From contig CAISRB010000027.1 in assembly GCA_903887775.1 (NCBI GenBank), positions 1 to 64,000 of the forward strand: a stretch of DNA of 64,000 nt, given 5' to 3'. Below, piece by piece: positions 27,604-36,750 of the stretch. A program made the position numbers and the translations under genes. Each line of letters begins with the position of its first letter. Within the stretch, counting starts at the first letter, position 1. The stretch is from an uncultured Bacteroidales bacterium. Lineage in GTDB: Bacteria > Bacteroidota > Bacteroidia > Bacteroidales > FEN-979. The notes below the pieces were generated by a model that was not told the DNA's origin, made no database searches, and saw nothing but the letters and a program-made list of their open reading frames with translations.

Positions 27604-27948
27604 TTGAACCTTAATTCATCCCGTCAAATTACTGTGGAAACGCTGAAAAAAATCCTGAAGGTCCTGACTAATAAATACCTTATTATTACAGTAGCCTTTA
27701 TTGCCTGGATGGTATTCTTTGACAGCAACAATGTGTTTACCCGGGCTAAGCTGCGTGATAACCTTGATGAGCTTCGGCAGGAAAAACATTTTTACATAGA
27801 TGAAATACAGAAAGATTCTGCGTTGACAAAAAAGCTGCTAACCGATTCCACAGAACTGGAACGCTTCGCGAGGGAAAAATACCTTATGAAAAAAAGCAAC
27901 GAAGATCTTTACCTCGTTATTGATACCGCATCAGATAAGGACAAATAA
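27604..27948 (+). CDS. FtsB/DivIC-like septum formation initiator family protein
   Basis: Up to 114 aa: a short cytoplasmic N-terminus, one transmembrane helix (about 25-42), then a periplasmic coiled coil with heptad hydrophobics (about 50-90) and the conserved L-E-R-F-A-R-E-K-Y-x-M-K-K segment characteristic of FtsB/DivIC. It would act in the FtsQLB-type divisome bridge. No ATG is usable: the frame starts with TTG 27604 or GTG 27634; the GTG gives M-E-T-L-K-K-I-L, closer to family lengths. It ends the glyA-sixA-ppk1 run and converges on priA. Confidence 0.8.
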   Translation: MNLNSSRQITVETLKKILKVLTNKYLIITVAFIAWMVFFDSNNVFTRAKLRDNLDELRQEKHFYIDEIQKDSALTKKLLTDSTELERFAREKYLMKKSNEDLYLVIDTASDKDK

Positions 27949-27973
27949 CAATTTATAAAGGAACAATAAACGA

Positions 27974-30460
27974 TCACTGGGGGTCCACATCGATAAGGAC
28001 CCTGACAGGGTGAAACTCCGGTTTTTGATAAAATGCCCCGATTATCTCAAGCAGCTTAGATTTTGCCAGTATTACCGAAGACTCTATTTCCACTTTAATA
28101 ATAATATGTTTCAGATACTGGTTCATGATTCTTGACACGGGTGGGTATTCCGGTCCAAGAATACGGTTCCCAAAAATCCTGCTCAGTTTTTTGGCCAGGT
28201 CTGAAGCGGCCTGATCGACCAGTTGTGGATTCCTGTGTTTGATTCTCAGCAGGATAAGCCGGTAAAAGGGCGGGTATTTGAATTTCCTGCGTTCAGTCAG
28301 CTGGTGCTTGAACATCCCGGTATAATCATTTTTCATCACCGACTGAATGATGGGATGTGCTGGATTATAGGTCTGAATAATAACAGTACCCCGTTTCTTT
28401 TTACGACCGGAGCGTCCGCTTACCTGTGCCATCAGCTGAAAGCTTCTTTCTTCCGAACGGAAATCAGGAAAGTTAAGCATGTTATCGGCATTCAGAATGC
28501 AAACCGTGCTTACATGGTCAAAATCAAGTCCTTTGGTCACCATTTGCGTTCCCACCAGGATGTCGATCTTTTGCTCTTCAAATCCCGTGATGATGGTTTG
28601 GTAGGCATGCCTGCTGCGCGTTGTGTCAAGGTCCATGCGGGCAATCTTTGCTTCAGGGAGAAATATCCCAAGTTCCTCTTCGACCTTTTCTGTGCCGAAT
28701 CCCTTCATTTTAACCCCTGTACTTTGGCAAACAGGGCAGACTGAGGGCACAGGGGACTCATAGCCACAGTAATGGCAGCGCAATTGGTTGCTTTTCTTAT
28801 GATAGACCAGGGTAACATCGCAATTTTTACACATTGGCATCCAGTGGCATGCTTCACATTCAAGCCTGAGAGAGAACCCGCGGCGATTCTGAAATAAAAT
28901 AGCCTGCTCCCTGTTCTGCAAAACTCCGGCCAACTGATCAAGAAGCGTTGCCGAAAAATGGGTTTTCATTCTCCCCCTCCGAAGTTCTTCACGGATGTTC
29001 ACAATTTGTATCAGCGGTAGCTCCATTTCCCCGAAACGTTCGGGGAGTTCAACCAAAGTGTACTTTCCCTGTTTTGAATTATAATACGTCTCAATAGCCG
29101 GGGTTGCTGAGCCAAGAAGGGCTTTTACGCCATGCAGATGGGCCAGGAACAAGGCTGCATCCCTTCCGTTATACCGGGGGGCAGGATCGACCTGTTTAAA
29201 TGAAGAATCATGTTCTTCATCAACAATCACGAGACCAAGATCAGCAAAGGGAAGAAAAACTGCCGAACGGGCGCCAAGTATGATGTCATATGAGGCACTG
29301 CCGCCTGGTCTTTTACTACTGACTGAAGCCCGTTTCCAAACCTCAGCCCTTTCAGCGTCGTTAAAGCGGGAATGATAAACCCCTACCTTGTCGCCGAAAT
29401 ACTTCCTGAGCCGGTTGATGATCTGCGTGGTGAGTGCAATTTCAGGCAGAAGAAATAATACCTGCCTGCCCTGTTCAAGGATGTCATTGATCAGTTTGAT
29501 GTAAATCTCTGTTTTTCCTGAGGAAGTGACGCCGTGAAGCAGCACGACGTCTTTCTCAGTCCAGGAGTCGCGGATCTCCTTAATGGCCCTGTTTTGCTGA
29601 TCAGAAAGCGAAATGGAACCGGGGCTGGATTCAGGGTTCAATTTTGTTTCCCTGACTGCAGTTTTTTCATAACCCTTAAAAACACCCTTCTTTATCAAAG
29701 AGTCCAGCACTGCCGCTGAACAAGCTGATTTTTTAAGCAGTTCAACTTTTTTTACTTCATGAAGTTCGTCAAACCCATGCCGTGAAATCTGTATATAATG
29801 CATGAGGATCTCAAGCTGCTTTTTTGCCCTCTTTTCGAGATGGTCAAAGAGTTCCTTCAAGGCAGCTTCATTGTTTGAGTATGCATCATCAAGTTTTATA
29901 AAGTATTCTTTTTTCGGACGATATTTCTCCCTGACCTCCTCCTCGAGAAGAACGATCCCTTTTTCTATTAATGTTTTAACGACCGGAATGATCTTCTGCT
30001 GTCCTATAATCCTGGAAATTCTGGAAATCTCAATACTTTTCTTACTGTTATACAGAGTCTCAACCAGGCTGAATTCCTTCTCGTTCAGGGTCACCGAGTC
30101 GATTCTGTAATCCGGGTTTATGGCGACCCTCGTTTCACTGGCAAGTTTGAATGCAGAAGGCAGGGCTGCGTTCATTACTTCCCCTGTGGTACACATATAA
30201 TAGGATGCCATCCAGTCCCAGAACCGGAACTGCCATTCTTTGACAAGAGCTTCATTGTCAAGGACCGAAAGAATGTCTTTGAAAGCCAGCGAGCTGTCTG
30301 CATCAGAATGGATCTTCCTGACCAGGGCCGTATAAATTTTCCGGTTCCCGAACTGGACAACCACGCGGCATCCAATGCCGACTTTGTCAGCGAATTCAGG
30401 AGGAACGGCATAAGTGAATGAACCCGGCAAGGGCAGCGGGAGGATTACATCGACGTACAT
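27974..30460 (-). CDS. priA: Primosomal protein N', replication-restart helicase PriA
   Basis: 828 aa. Order: N-terminal 3' DNA-binding domain (P-L-P-L-P-G-S-F-T-Y), winged helix, helicase with Walker A in V-T-S-S-G-K-T-E and the D-E-E-H box, eight-Cys zinc region (C-E-A-C, C-K-N-C, C-H-Y-C, C-P-V-C) and C-terminal helicase half with G-T-Q-M-V-T-K-G-L-D-F. It reloads the replicative helicase at stalled forks. It is the last of the - strand run FadL-like, RlmL-like, pfkA, priA (gaps 6, 17 and 12 nt). Confidence 0.96.
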   Translation of the reverse strand: MYVDVILPLPLPGSFTYAVPPEFADKVGIGCRVVVQFGNRKIYTALVRKIHSDADSSLAFKDILSVLDNEALVKEWQFRFWDWMASYYMCTTGEVMNAALPSAFKLASETRVAINPDYRIDSVTLNEKEFSLVETLYNSKKSIEISRISRIIGQQKIIPVVKTLIEKGIVLLEEEVREKYRPKKEYFIKLDDAYSNNEAALKELFDHLEKRAKKQLEILMHYIQISRHGFDELHEVKKVELLKKSACSAAVLDSLIKKGVFKGYEKTAVRETKLNPESSPGSISLSDQQNRAIKEIRDSWTEKDVVLLHGVTSSGKTEIYIKLINDILEQGRQVLFLLPEIALTTQIINRLRKYFGDKVGVYHSRFNDAERAEVWKRASVSSKRPGGSASYDIILGARSAVFLPFADLGLVIVDEEHDSSFKQVDPAPRYNGRDAALFLAHLHGVKALLGSATPAIETYYNSKQGKYTLVELPERFGEMELPLIQIVNIREELRRGRMKTHFSATLLDQLAGVLQNREQAILFQNRRGFSLRLECEACHWMPMCKNCDVTLVYHKKSNQLRCHYCGYESPVPSVCPVCQSTGVKMKGFGTEKVEEELGIFLPEAKIARMDLDTTRSRHAYQTIITGFEEQKIDILVGTQMVTKGLDFDHVSTVCILNADNMLNFPDFRSEERSFQLMAQVSGRSGRKKKRGTVIIQTYNPAHPIIQSVMKNDYTGMFKHQLTERRKFKYPPFYRLILLRIKHRNPQLVDQAASDLAKKLSRIFGNRILGPEYPPVSRIMNQYLKHIIIKVEIESSVILAKSKLLEIIGAFYQKPEFHPVRVLIDVDPQ

Positions 30461-30472
30461 TATTTTCGCTCG

Positions 30473-31453
30473 TTACAATGCTAAAATCCTCGCCAGCTCC
30501 AGTCCGCCGAAATTAAACTGTTTCTTTTTATTTATGGCATCGTCGAAGGAAGTAAACGTACTCATCTTATTTTCAATACCTATCATAACACCGCTTTTAC
30601 CTTCGATCAGGGCATGAACGGCTTCAAAGCCTGTCCAGCTTGCCAGGATGCGGTCCTGCATTGTGGGTGATCCTCCCCTTTGTACGTGGCCAAGTACCGT
30701 AACACGGGTATCGATCTCGGGAAGTCTTTCCTTGACCTGTTTTGCAATGTCGTAAGCCCCTCCCATATCGTCGCCTTCGGCTACGATGACGATACCCGAG
30801 GTTTTGTTCTTGCGCATATCGTGTTTCAACAGCCTCGCAATATTGTCAATATATGTTTTCGTTTCCGGTACAAGTATAAACTCAGCTCCTGTAGCAACAC
30901 CACTCCAGAGGGCGAGATAACCTGCATCCCTTCCCATCACCTCAATAAAAAACAAGCGGTCATGTGAGGTTGCTGTATCCCTGATCTTATCAGCCGCCTG
31001 AACCACGGTATTGCAGGCTGTATCAAACCCTATCGTGAAATCGGTTCCGTAGAGGTCATTATCGATAGTGCCCGGTAAACCGACAACAGGGATATTAAAT
31101 TCCTTTTCAAAGATCTGGGCGCCGGTGAAAGTCCCGTTACCTCCAATCGCAACCAGGCCGTTGATCTTATGCTTTTCAAGGTTCTGAAATGCCTGCAGCC
31201 TGCCTTCATATGTCATGAAACGCTTGCTGCGGGCTGATTTCAGGATTGTGCCTCCACGCTGGATGATATTCGAAACGGAAGACCGTTCCATGGGTTCGAT
31301 CTGTCCGTCGATCATACCTTCATAACCCCTGTAAATGCCGAAAACATCCATCCCTTCATTGATTGCAGTACGGACTACCGCACGAATTGCCGCATTCATC
31401 CCCGGTGAATCGCCACCGGAAGTGAATACTCCTATTCTTGTAACTCTTGGCAT
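30473..31453 (-). CDS. pfkA: ATP-dependent 6-phosphofructokinase
   Basis: About 326 aa from ATG 31453 (M-P-R-V-T-R-I-G-V-F-T-S-G-G-D-S-P-G-M-N-A). An upstream in-frame start at 31531 would run into the methyltransferase gene and is rejected. Group A PFK motifs: G-T-I-D-N-D-x-x-G-T-D (catalytic Asp), M-G-R-D-A-G-Y and G-H-V-Q-R-G-G-S. The nucleotide-binding G-G-D-G-S motif reads G-G-N-G-T here; the Asp normally assists Mg-ATP binding, so its loss to Asn is notable. It phosphorylates fructose-6-phosphate in glycolysis. Confidence 0.93.
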   Translation of the reverse strand: MPRVTRIGVFTSGGDSPGMNAAIRAVVRTAINEGMDVFGIYRGYEGMIDGQIEPMERSSVSNIIQRGGTILKSARSKRFMTYEGRLQAFQNLEKHKINGLVAIGGNGTFTGAQIFEKEFNIPVVGLPGTIDNDLYGTDFTIGFDTACNTVVQAADKIRDTATSHDRLFFIEVMGRDAGYLALWSGVATGAEFILVPETKTYIDNIARLLKHDMRKNKTSGIVIVAEGDDMGGAYDIAKQVKERLPEIDTRVTVLGHVQRGGSPTMQDRILASWTGFEAVHALIEGKSGVMIGIENKMSTFTSFDDAINKKKQFNFGGLELARILAL

Positions 31454-31470
31454 AAAAAATGATTTTAAAT

Positions 31471-32640
31471 TCAGAGTGTAAAAGTAATTGATTTTTTGCC
31501 CTCGTACAGGTCGAAGCCCAGGAACCGGCATTCGAGTGGTCCATTGAAGATCTTGAACTTCTTCGAAGGTTTAAGTCCAACGAACTTGATGGCCTCAAGG
31601 TCTGAAGAAATCACCCAGGCTTTGTATCCGGTGTATTTACGTTTGAGAACATTCCCAATCATCTTGTAAAATGCAACCGAATCTTCAAGCTGGATTCGTT
31701 CATCATACGGAGGGTTCATAATTATGATGCCTGTGGCGGATGGCGGGATCGAATCCTCAAACGCGGTCTGCTTCACGTATATCATACGGTCCAGTCCGGC
31801 GAAGCCGATATTCTCAACCGCCTTTTTCAACATGATCACCGATTTGTCGAAACCTGTGATCCTGAGATCCTCCGGATGCTTGATATTGCCCTGAGCTAAA
31901 GATTTCACTTGCTCCCAGAGGGACGAATCGAAATCCTTCCACTTCATAAAGCCGTATTCGTTCCGGAAATATCCTGAAGGTATCCCCGAAGCCAGCATTG
32001 CGGCTTCGATAAGAATTGTTCCTGAGCCGCACATGGGATCAAGCAGGGCTTGCTTTCTGTCCCATCCTGTGAGCTGGACCAGGCCGGCTGCAAGGACCTC
32101 GTTGAGCGGAGCGATCCCGGTTTGCTTACGGTAACCCCGCTTATGCAATGAGGTTCCGGATGAATCAAGTGATACAGTGCATGTATTTTTAAACAGGTGA
32201 ACGTTGATCCTCAGGGTGGGATCGTCAAGATCGACCGAGGGCCGTTTCCCTGTTTTTTCCCTGAACCTGTCAACTATGGCATCCTTCGTTTTCTGAGCTA
32301 CGAACTGGGAATTCGTGAAGACCGTATAAGATATCACGGCATCGACCGCAAGTGTGGAATCTTCATCAAGATGGTCTTCCCAGGGAAATTCCTTTATCTC
32401 CTTATAAAAATCCTCCTGGGAATTGATCTCAAAAACATGAACCGGCAGCAGGATGCGGAGGGCTGAACGGCAGAGATAGTTGGCACGATATATGCAGGCT
32501 TTGTCACCTTCGAAACTCACTGAACGGTTCATTACCTCAGAGTTCAGCGCTCCTATGCCATCGAGTTCCTCTTTCAGGATCTGCTCAAGACCGCTTATGG
32601 TCTTTGCGATCATCAGGTTTGTCGATGTATTCTCAGGCAT
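31471..32640 (-). CDS. THUMP-domain class I RNA methyltransferase (RlmL N-terminal-like)
   Basis: 389 aa. An N-terminal ferredoxin-like/THUMP region (about 1-160) precedes a UPF0020-type methyltransferase with D-P-M-C-G-S-G-T (motif I) and I-I-M-N-P-P-Y-D-E-R (motif IV, N-P-P-Y typical of N2-guanine or N6-adenine methylation). It matches the first half of E. coli RlmL, which makes m2G2445 in 23S rRNA, without the fused RlmK half. The C-terminal R-F-L-G-F-D-L-Y motif is also conserved. Located between pfkA and the FadL-like gene with 17- and 6-nt gaps. Confidence 0.88.
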   Translation of the reverse strand: MPENTSTNLMIAKTISGLEQILKEELDGIGALNSEVMNRSVSFEGDKACIYRANYLCRSALRILLPVHVFEINSQEDFYKEIKEFPWEDHLDEDSTLAVDAVISYTVFTNSQFVAQKTKDAIVDRFREKTGKRPSVDLDDPTLRINVHLFKNTCTVSLDSSGTSLHKRGYRKQTGIAPLNEVLAAGLVQLTGWDRKQALLDPMCGSGTILIEAAMLASGIPSGYFRNEYGFMKWKDFDSSLWEQVKSLAQGNIKHPEDLRITGFDKSVIMLKKAVENIGFAGLDRMIYVKQTAFEDSIPPSATGIIIMNPPYDERIQLEDSVAFYKMIGNVLKRKYTGYKAWVISSDLEAIKFVGLKPSKKFKIFNGPLECRFLGFDLYEGKKSITFTL

Positions 32641-32646
32641 CGATTA

Positions 32647-34059
32647 TTATTTAGGGAAATAGTAGGTGTAGCCTATGACCAGTCCGAATGAATTGGCGTA
32701 AACGACCGGGTTACTGGTGAAATCAACAGGTACCACCAGGTCATTATTCTGCTCTATCGATTTGGCCGGACTTGCACTATATGTAAATCCGATCGTTACC
32801 GAATTCCTTTTCTGGTGGTAGGAAACGCCTGCCGAAAAATGATACAGGTCCCATCCTGCAGAATTATGCAGGAAGTTGTCACCTTCCTCAGGCTGGACAT
32901 AAGAAGAAAAGTCGGTCCTGAATCCCAGTATCAGTGTGAACTTGGTGCTCAGGTCCTGGCTGAACCCTATCCCAAAATTAAATACGGGGTTAGCCGCGTT
33001 CTGAACATGAAGAAAACTTGGAAGCATTTTATGGGTACTACCAGTATCGGCAGAAGATGGGTAAATAAACGGGTCGGAGTCAGGTTCAAACAAATGATAG
33101 ATCTTGATTTTTGTATAATATTCACAGCTAAAGGCAATCCTTGTTTTAGCTGTGGCATATTCCACCCCAAAACCTATCGAAAGCGGCCGCTTGTATTTGG
33201 CCGATATGGAGCTTTGCCTTCCCATAACAACCACTCCTCCCCCGCTTCCCGCTGTATCAAGTTCGATTTCAGAGATTTCCCTCTGGATATCTCCTTTTCC
33301 ATAAACCTGGATGGAAGGGGTTGTCAGGGTGAGCCCGAACTTCCATCGGCCGGTCTGATAGGCTGCACCTAATTTTAACAGGCCGGAGAATGTTTTGTAC
33401 TTTAAATTCCTGTCATTATTTGCACTGCCAAACAAATCAGTCAAACTGTCTTTATAAACCAGGCGTACATAATTCGTCATCTGGTAACTTTGTGCACGGT
33501 AGCTTATGAAAAGGGTTCCCCCGACACTCCATTTATCGTTTATCCTGTATCCTACTCCCAATCCCAGCCATTGCTCATTAAGCTGGTTAGTATAATCCAA
33601 CGCACCAATAAATTTCATATTGGGAAAAACCAGGGATGGATCAAAATCAGTGTTTGTATACCTTGTATTCATAAGCACATTGGCATAATTCCTTGTCAGC
33701 AGGGCATAGGAAAATTTCCAATGGTCGCTCTTTATAATGTTTACAAGCCCTGAGATGATCTGGGGATAAATGCTTAACTGGGCAGAATTCAGGTTGACCC
33801 CGTTCCCCAGTCCGTCATCAATAAATATTTTATCGATCTTATAAACGTTCGCATCGACCGAGAGCGAGGGCTGGTTGATAAATCCCAGGGCCCCCGGGTT
33901 ATAATAGATGGCCGTATTGTCCCTGACCCCGGCGACAACAGCCCCGCCCATGATGGTGCTGATCGCACCGAACTGCTGGGTCCAGTAATGGTCGTCCTGC
34001 GGAAAGGCCTGAACTGATATAAAAAACAAGACGATGGAAATAGTAATGTTTCGTATCAT
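32647..34059 (-). CDS. OmpP1/FadL-like outer-membrane beta-barrel protein
   Basis: 470 aa with signal peptide (about 1-20). The N-terminal segment after cleavage has the FadL/TodX-like plug motif: M-G-G-A-V-V-A-G-V-R-D-N-T-A-I-Y-Y-N-P-G-A-L-G-F. Alternating amphipathic strands with aromatic residues run to a C-terminal Y-Y-F-P-K. FadL-type channels admit hydrophobic compounds; PorV-like relatives in Bacteroidota serve T9SS, but the asparagine-proline-glycine motif is shared by both, so the substrate is left open. First gene of the - strand run ending at priA and divergent from the DUF5686 gene. Confidence 0.75.
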   Translation of the reverse strand: MIRNITISIVLFFISVQAFPQDDHYWTQQFGAISTIMGGAVVAGVRDNTAIYYNPGALGFINQPSLSVDANVYKIDKIFIDDGLGNGVNLNSAQLSIYPQIISGLVNIIKSDHWKFSYALLTRNYANVLMNTRYTNTDFDPSLVFPNMKFIGALDYTNQLNEQWLGLGVGYRINDKWSVGGTLFISYRAQSYQMTNYVRLVYKDSLTDLFGSANNDRNLKYKTFSGLLKLGAAYQTGRWKFGLTLTTPSIQVYGKGDIQREISEIELDTAGSGGGVVVMGRQSSISAKYKRPLSIGFGVEYATAKTRIAFSCEYYTKIKIYHLFEPDSDPFIYPSSADTGSTHKMLPSFLHVQNAANPVFNFGIGFSQDLSTKFTLILGFRTDFSSYVQPEEGDNFLHNSAGWDLYHFSAGVSYHQKRNSVTIGFTYSASPAKSIEQNNDLVVPVDFTSNPVVYANSFGLVIGYTYYFPK

Positions 34060-34125
34060 AGCTTTGAATTTTTCAAAGGAGAAAGTTACAGATTTTTCTT
34101 ATCCGAAATTCATTGTTAGTATATT

Positions 34126-34133
34126 TACCTTTG
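34126..34133 (+). promoter_or_regulatory. Putative -7 promoter box of the DUF5686-type gene
   Basis: TACCTTTG matches the Bacteroidota TAnnTTTG element and lies 16 nt before the ATG at 34150. No TTTG or TTG at the expected 19-21 nt spacing is present (nearest TTG at 34113-34115 is too close), so this is supported by one element only. Confidence 0.4.
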
Positions 34134-34149
34134 AAAAAATGTCAACCTG

Positions 34150-36642
34150 ATGAAATACTGCCTGATCATTCTGCTTTCTTTACTTTTCTTTTTTGGCAGT
34201 GATGTCTTTTCGCAGGAAGTCTTTATCGTCAGCGGAAAAGTAACCGATAAAGCCAACGGGCGCCCCCTTGCCTTCGTGAATATTGTCCAGGAAGACGGGT
34301 TTGGCGGCACCACCGATATTGACGGGAAATTCCGTTTCCGCTGGACCAAAAAACCGAGATACCTGGCAATGTCATATGTGGGATACGAATCCCTGAACTA
34401 CCCTCTCACCGGAAGCATGCAGAACCTGCAGATCGGGATGGTTGCAAAACAAATCGACCTGAAGGAAGTGGAAGTCCTGCCAGGAATTAATCCGGCTCAC
34501 CGTATCATCAGGAACGCCATTGATAACAGGGATGCCAACGATCCGGAGAAACTTCTTTCATTTTCATACACATCGTATGATAAGACGTTTTTTACAATTG
34601 ACACGGATACTACGGCAGGGAAAGCGGTTGTAGACACTTCGATGATGAAACGGTTCATGATGCGGGCTGATACCACAGCCCTCAGGGATTCCATAATAAA
34701 AAAAATGGCCGACACATCCGAGGCTAAGACCCAGGCTTTTTTTAAATCCCAATACCTTTTCCTGATGGAGAATGTCACCAAACGAAAATTTCTCCACCCC
34801 GATAAAAATTATAATAAGGTTATCGCTGCGCGGATGTCGGGCTTCAAAGACCCGATTTTTGTGTTTCTTACGACCCAGATCCAGTCATTTTCATTCTATA
34901 AACCTTTTATTACCATCTTCCAAAGTTCCTATATCAATCCAATAGGGGCAGGCTCCCTGAGCAGGTACTTTTTCAAAATTGAAGATACCACCTATTCAGG
35001 CAAGGACACGACTTTCATCATTTCATTCAGGCCACGGAAAGGAACCAACTTTGACGGTATGAAAGGAATTATTTCCATCTCCAGCAACAAATGGGCGATT
35101 CAGAATGTGATTGCTGAACCTGCAAAGCAAAGCGGGATGGAGATCAGGATCCAGCAGATGTACGAGCTCATCGACGGGGAACACTGGTTCCCGATGCAGC
35201 TGAACACCGATGTTACGTTTTATAACCTTCAGGCGGGCAGGCATTTCCTTATTGCAAAAGGCAGGTCCTATATCAGGGATGTTGTTCTTAACCCTGAGCT
35301 GGTAAGGCGTGAATTTACATACCTGGATGTGGAAGTTGACCAGTCAGCAGGAGCGCGTTCCGAAGAATTCTGGAATCAGTACAGGATGGATTCACTGAGT
35401 TCGAAAGACAGAAAGACGTATAAAGTACTTGACAGCATCGGGAAAGCTTCTAACCTCGATAAATATGCCAAATCCCTTCAAACCATACTTACAGGGAAAT
35501 GGCCCTGGGGCCCTGTTGACATCGATATCAACCGGATCATCAACTACAATACCTATGAAGGCCTGGTTGTTGGTGCAGGCATACATACCAACGACAAAAT
35601 TGCCAGGTGGTTCAGGGTTGGCGGATTTTACCAGTATGCCTTTGCTGTTTCAACCAGCAAATACGGAGGGGATGCGACTTTTTACATCAACAAACGCCAG
35701 GATATTACTCTCAGCGGGGATTATTACTATAACCTTGTTCCATCCGGGCTTGTCTCCTTTCCCCTCGATTACCAGTCTGTCCTGGGTGGGAACTTCGGCC
35801 CCCTGTATACCCTGAAACTGGACAGGACACAGCATTTCGGCATGTCATTTGGCTTCAGGGGTTTCAAATGGTTCCTTTTCAATATAGGCCTTTCGAACGA
35901 TTTTAAAAAATCAACCACCTGGGATTTTGCGATACCCGAAGGGAATGCCGTCGTTCTTCAGGACCAGTTCACTTTTACCGAAGTTAAAGCCGGGTTCAAA
36001 TGGGCCTATAAGGAGCAGTATATCCAGACTATAGACAACAGGATAAACCTGGGTACAAACTATCCGCTCGTCTGGCTTGAATATACACGTGGCATCAAAG
36101 GGTTTATCAACGGGCAGTACGATTATAACAAGATCGATCTGAAAGTCAAAAAAACATTCAACATCAAATTCCTCGGCAAACTAACGTTCCAGCTCAACGG
36201 AGGATATGTTGATCAGCCTGTTCCTGCCTGCAACCTGTATTATGGAGATGCCACCTACAGGATGTTTGCCCTGTTTGCACCGAATACTTTCGGAACTATG
36301 AGAATGAATGAATTCCTTTCAAATACATATGCCAGCCTGTTCATCTATCATGATTTCGGCCACCTCCTGCTGAAAGGCAGAAAATGGTTCCATCCCGAGT
36401 TTGCTGTTGTGCAGAATATCGGATTCGGATGGCTTGATCACAAACAGAATTACGCATACCAGAGCCAGGCTCCGAAAGAAATGAATCTTGGTTATTATGA
36501 GAGCGGGTTGCTCATCAATAATATCGTCAACCTGAAGCTGTATACGATTGGTGCCGGTGCATTTTACCGATGGGGACCTTATGGTTTTGATAATGTGGGT
36601 GATAACTTTGCTTATAAGATATCTGTCATTTTCCCATTTTAA
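34150..36642 (+). CDS. Outer-membrane protein with CarboxypepD-regulatory-like domain and DUF5686-type barrel
   Basis: 830 aa. A signal peptide (about 1-22) is followed by a carboxypeptidase-regulatory-like domain (about 25-110; G-K-V-T-D-K-A-N-G-R-P-L-A-F-V-N-I-V and F-R-F at its close). Then comes the DUF5686 pattern, with L-P-G-x-N-P-A-H-R-I-I-R-N-A-I around residue 113-127 and a long C-terminal barrel ending in Phe (V-I-F-P-F). This family is widespread in Bacteroidota outer membranes, related in layout to SusC-type proteins but without a TonB-box plug. The function is unknown. Confidence 0.8.
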   Translation: MKYCLIILLSLLFFFGSDVFSQEVFIVSGKVTDKANGRPLAFVNIVQEDGFGGTTDIDGKFRFRWTKKPRYLAMSYVGYESLNYPLTGSMQNLQIGMVAKQIDLKEVEVLPGINPAHRIIRNAIDNRDANDPEKLLSFSYTSYDKTFFTIDTDTTAGKAVVDTSMMKRFMMRADTTALRDSIIKKMADTSEAKTQAFFKSQYLFLMENVTKRKFLHPDKNYNKVIAARMSGFKDPIFVFLTTQIQSFSFYKPFITIFQSSYINPIGAGSLSRYFFKIEDTTYSGKDTTFIISFRPRKGTNFDGMKGIISISSNKWAIQNVIAEPAKQSGMEIRIQQMYELIDGEHWFPMQLNTDVTFYNLQAGRHFLIAKGRSYIRDVVLNPELVRREFTYLDVEVDQSAGARSEEFWNQYRMDSLSSKDRKTYKVLDSIGKASNLDKYAKSLQTILTGKWPWGPVDIDINRIINYNTYEGLVVGAGIHTNDKIARWFRVGGFYQYAFAVSTSKYGGDATFYINKRQDITLSGDYYYNLVPSGLVSFPLDYQSVLGGNFGPLYTLKLDRTQHFGMSFGFRGFKWFLFNIGLSNDFKKSTTWDFAIPEGNAVVLQDQFTFTEVKAGFKWAYKEQYIQTIDNRINLGTNYPLVWLEYTRGIKGFINGQYDYNKIDLKVKKTFNIKFLGKLTFQLNGGYVDQPVPACNLYYGDATYRMFALFAPNTFGTMRMNEFLSNTYASLFIYHDFGHLLLKGRKWFHPEFAVVQNIGFGWLDHKQNYAYQSQAPKEMNLGYYESGLLINNIVNLKLYTIGAGAFYRWGPYGFDNVGDNFAYKISVIFPF

Positions 36643-36709
36643 TACCTAAATGACGAATTTAGATTGAGTATAAATTTTGTTGCCAGGGTAATTCGGAAAC
36701 ATTTATTTA

Positions 36710-36717
36710 TATTTTTG
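36710..36717 (+). promoter_or_regulatory. Putative -7 promoter box of the respiratory operon
   Basis: TATTTTTG fits TAnnTTTG and lies 33 nt upstream of the ATG of the Fe-S protein. No TTG at the normal spacing was found (nearest TTG at 36680-36682, 27 nt away). It would drive the 8.5-kb cluster through ctaB. Confidence 0.35.
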
Positions 36718-36750
36718 CTCAGATGTCGTTTTAACCGATAATTCCATAAT

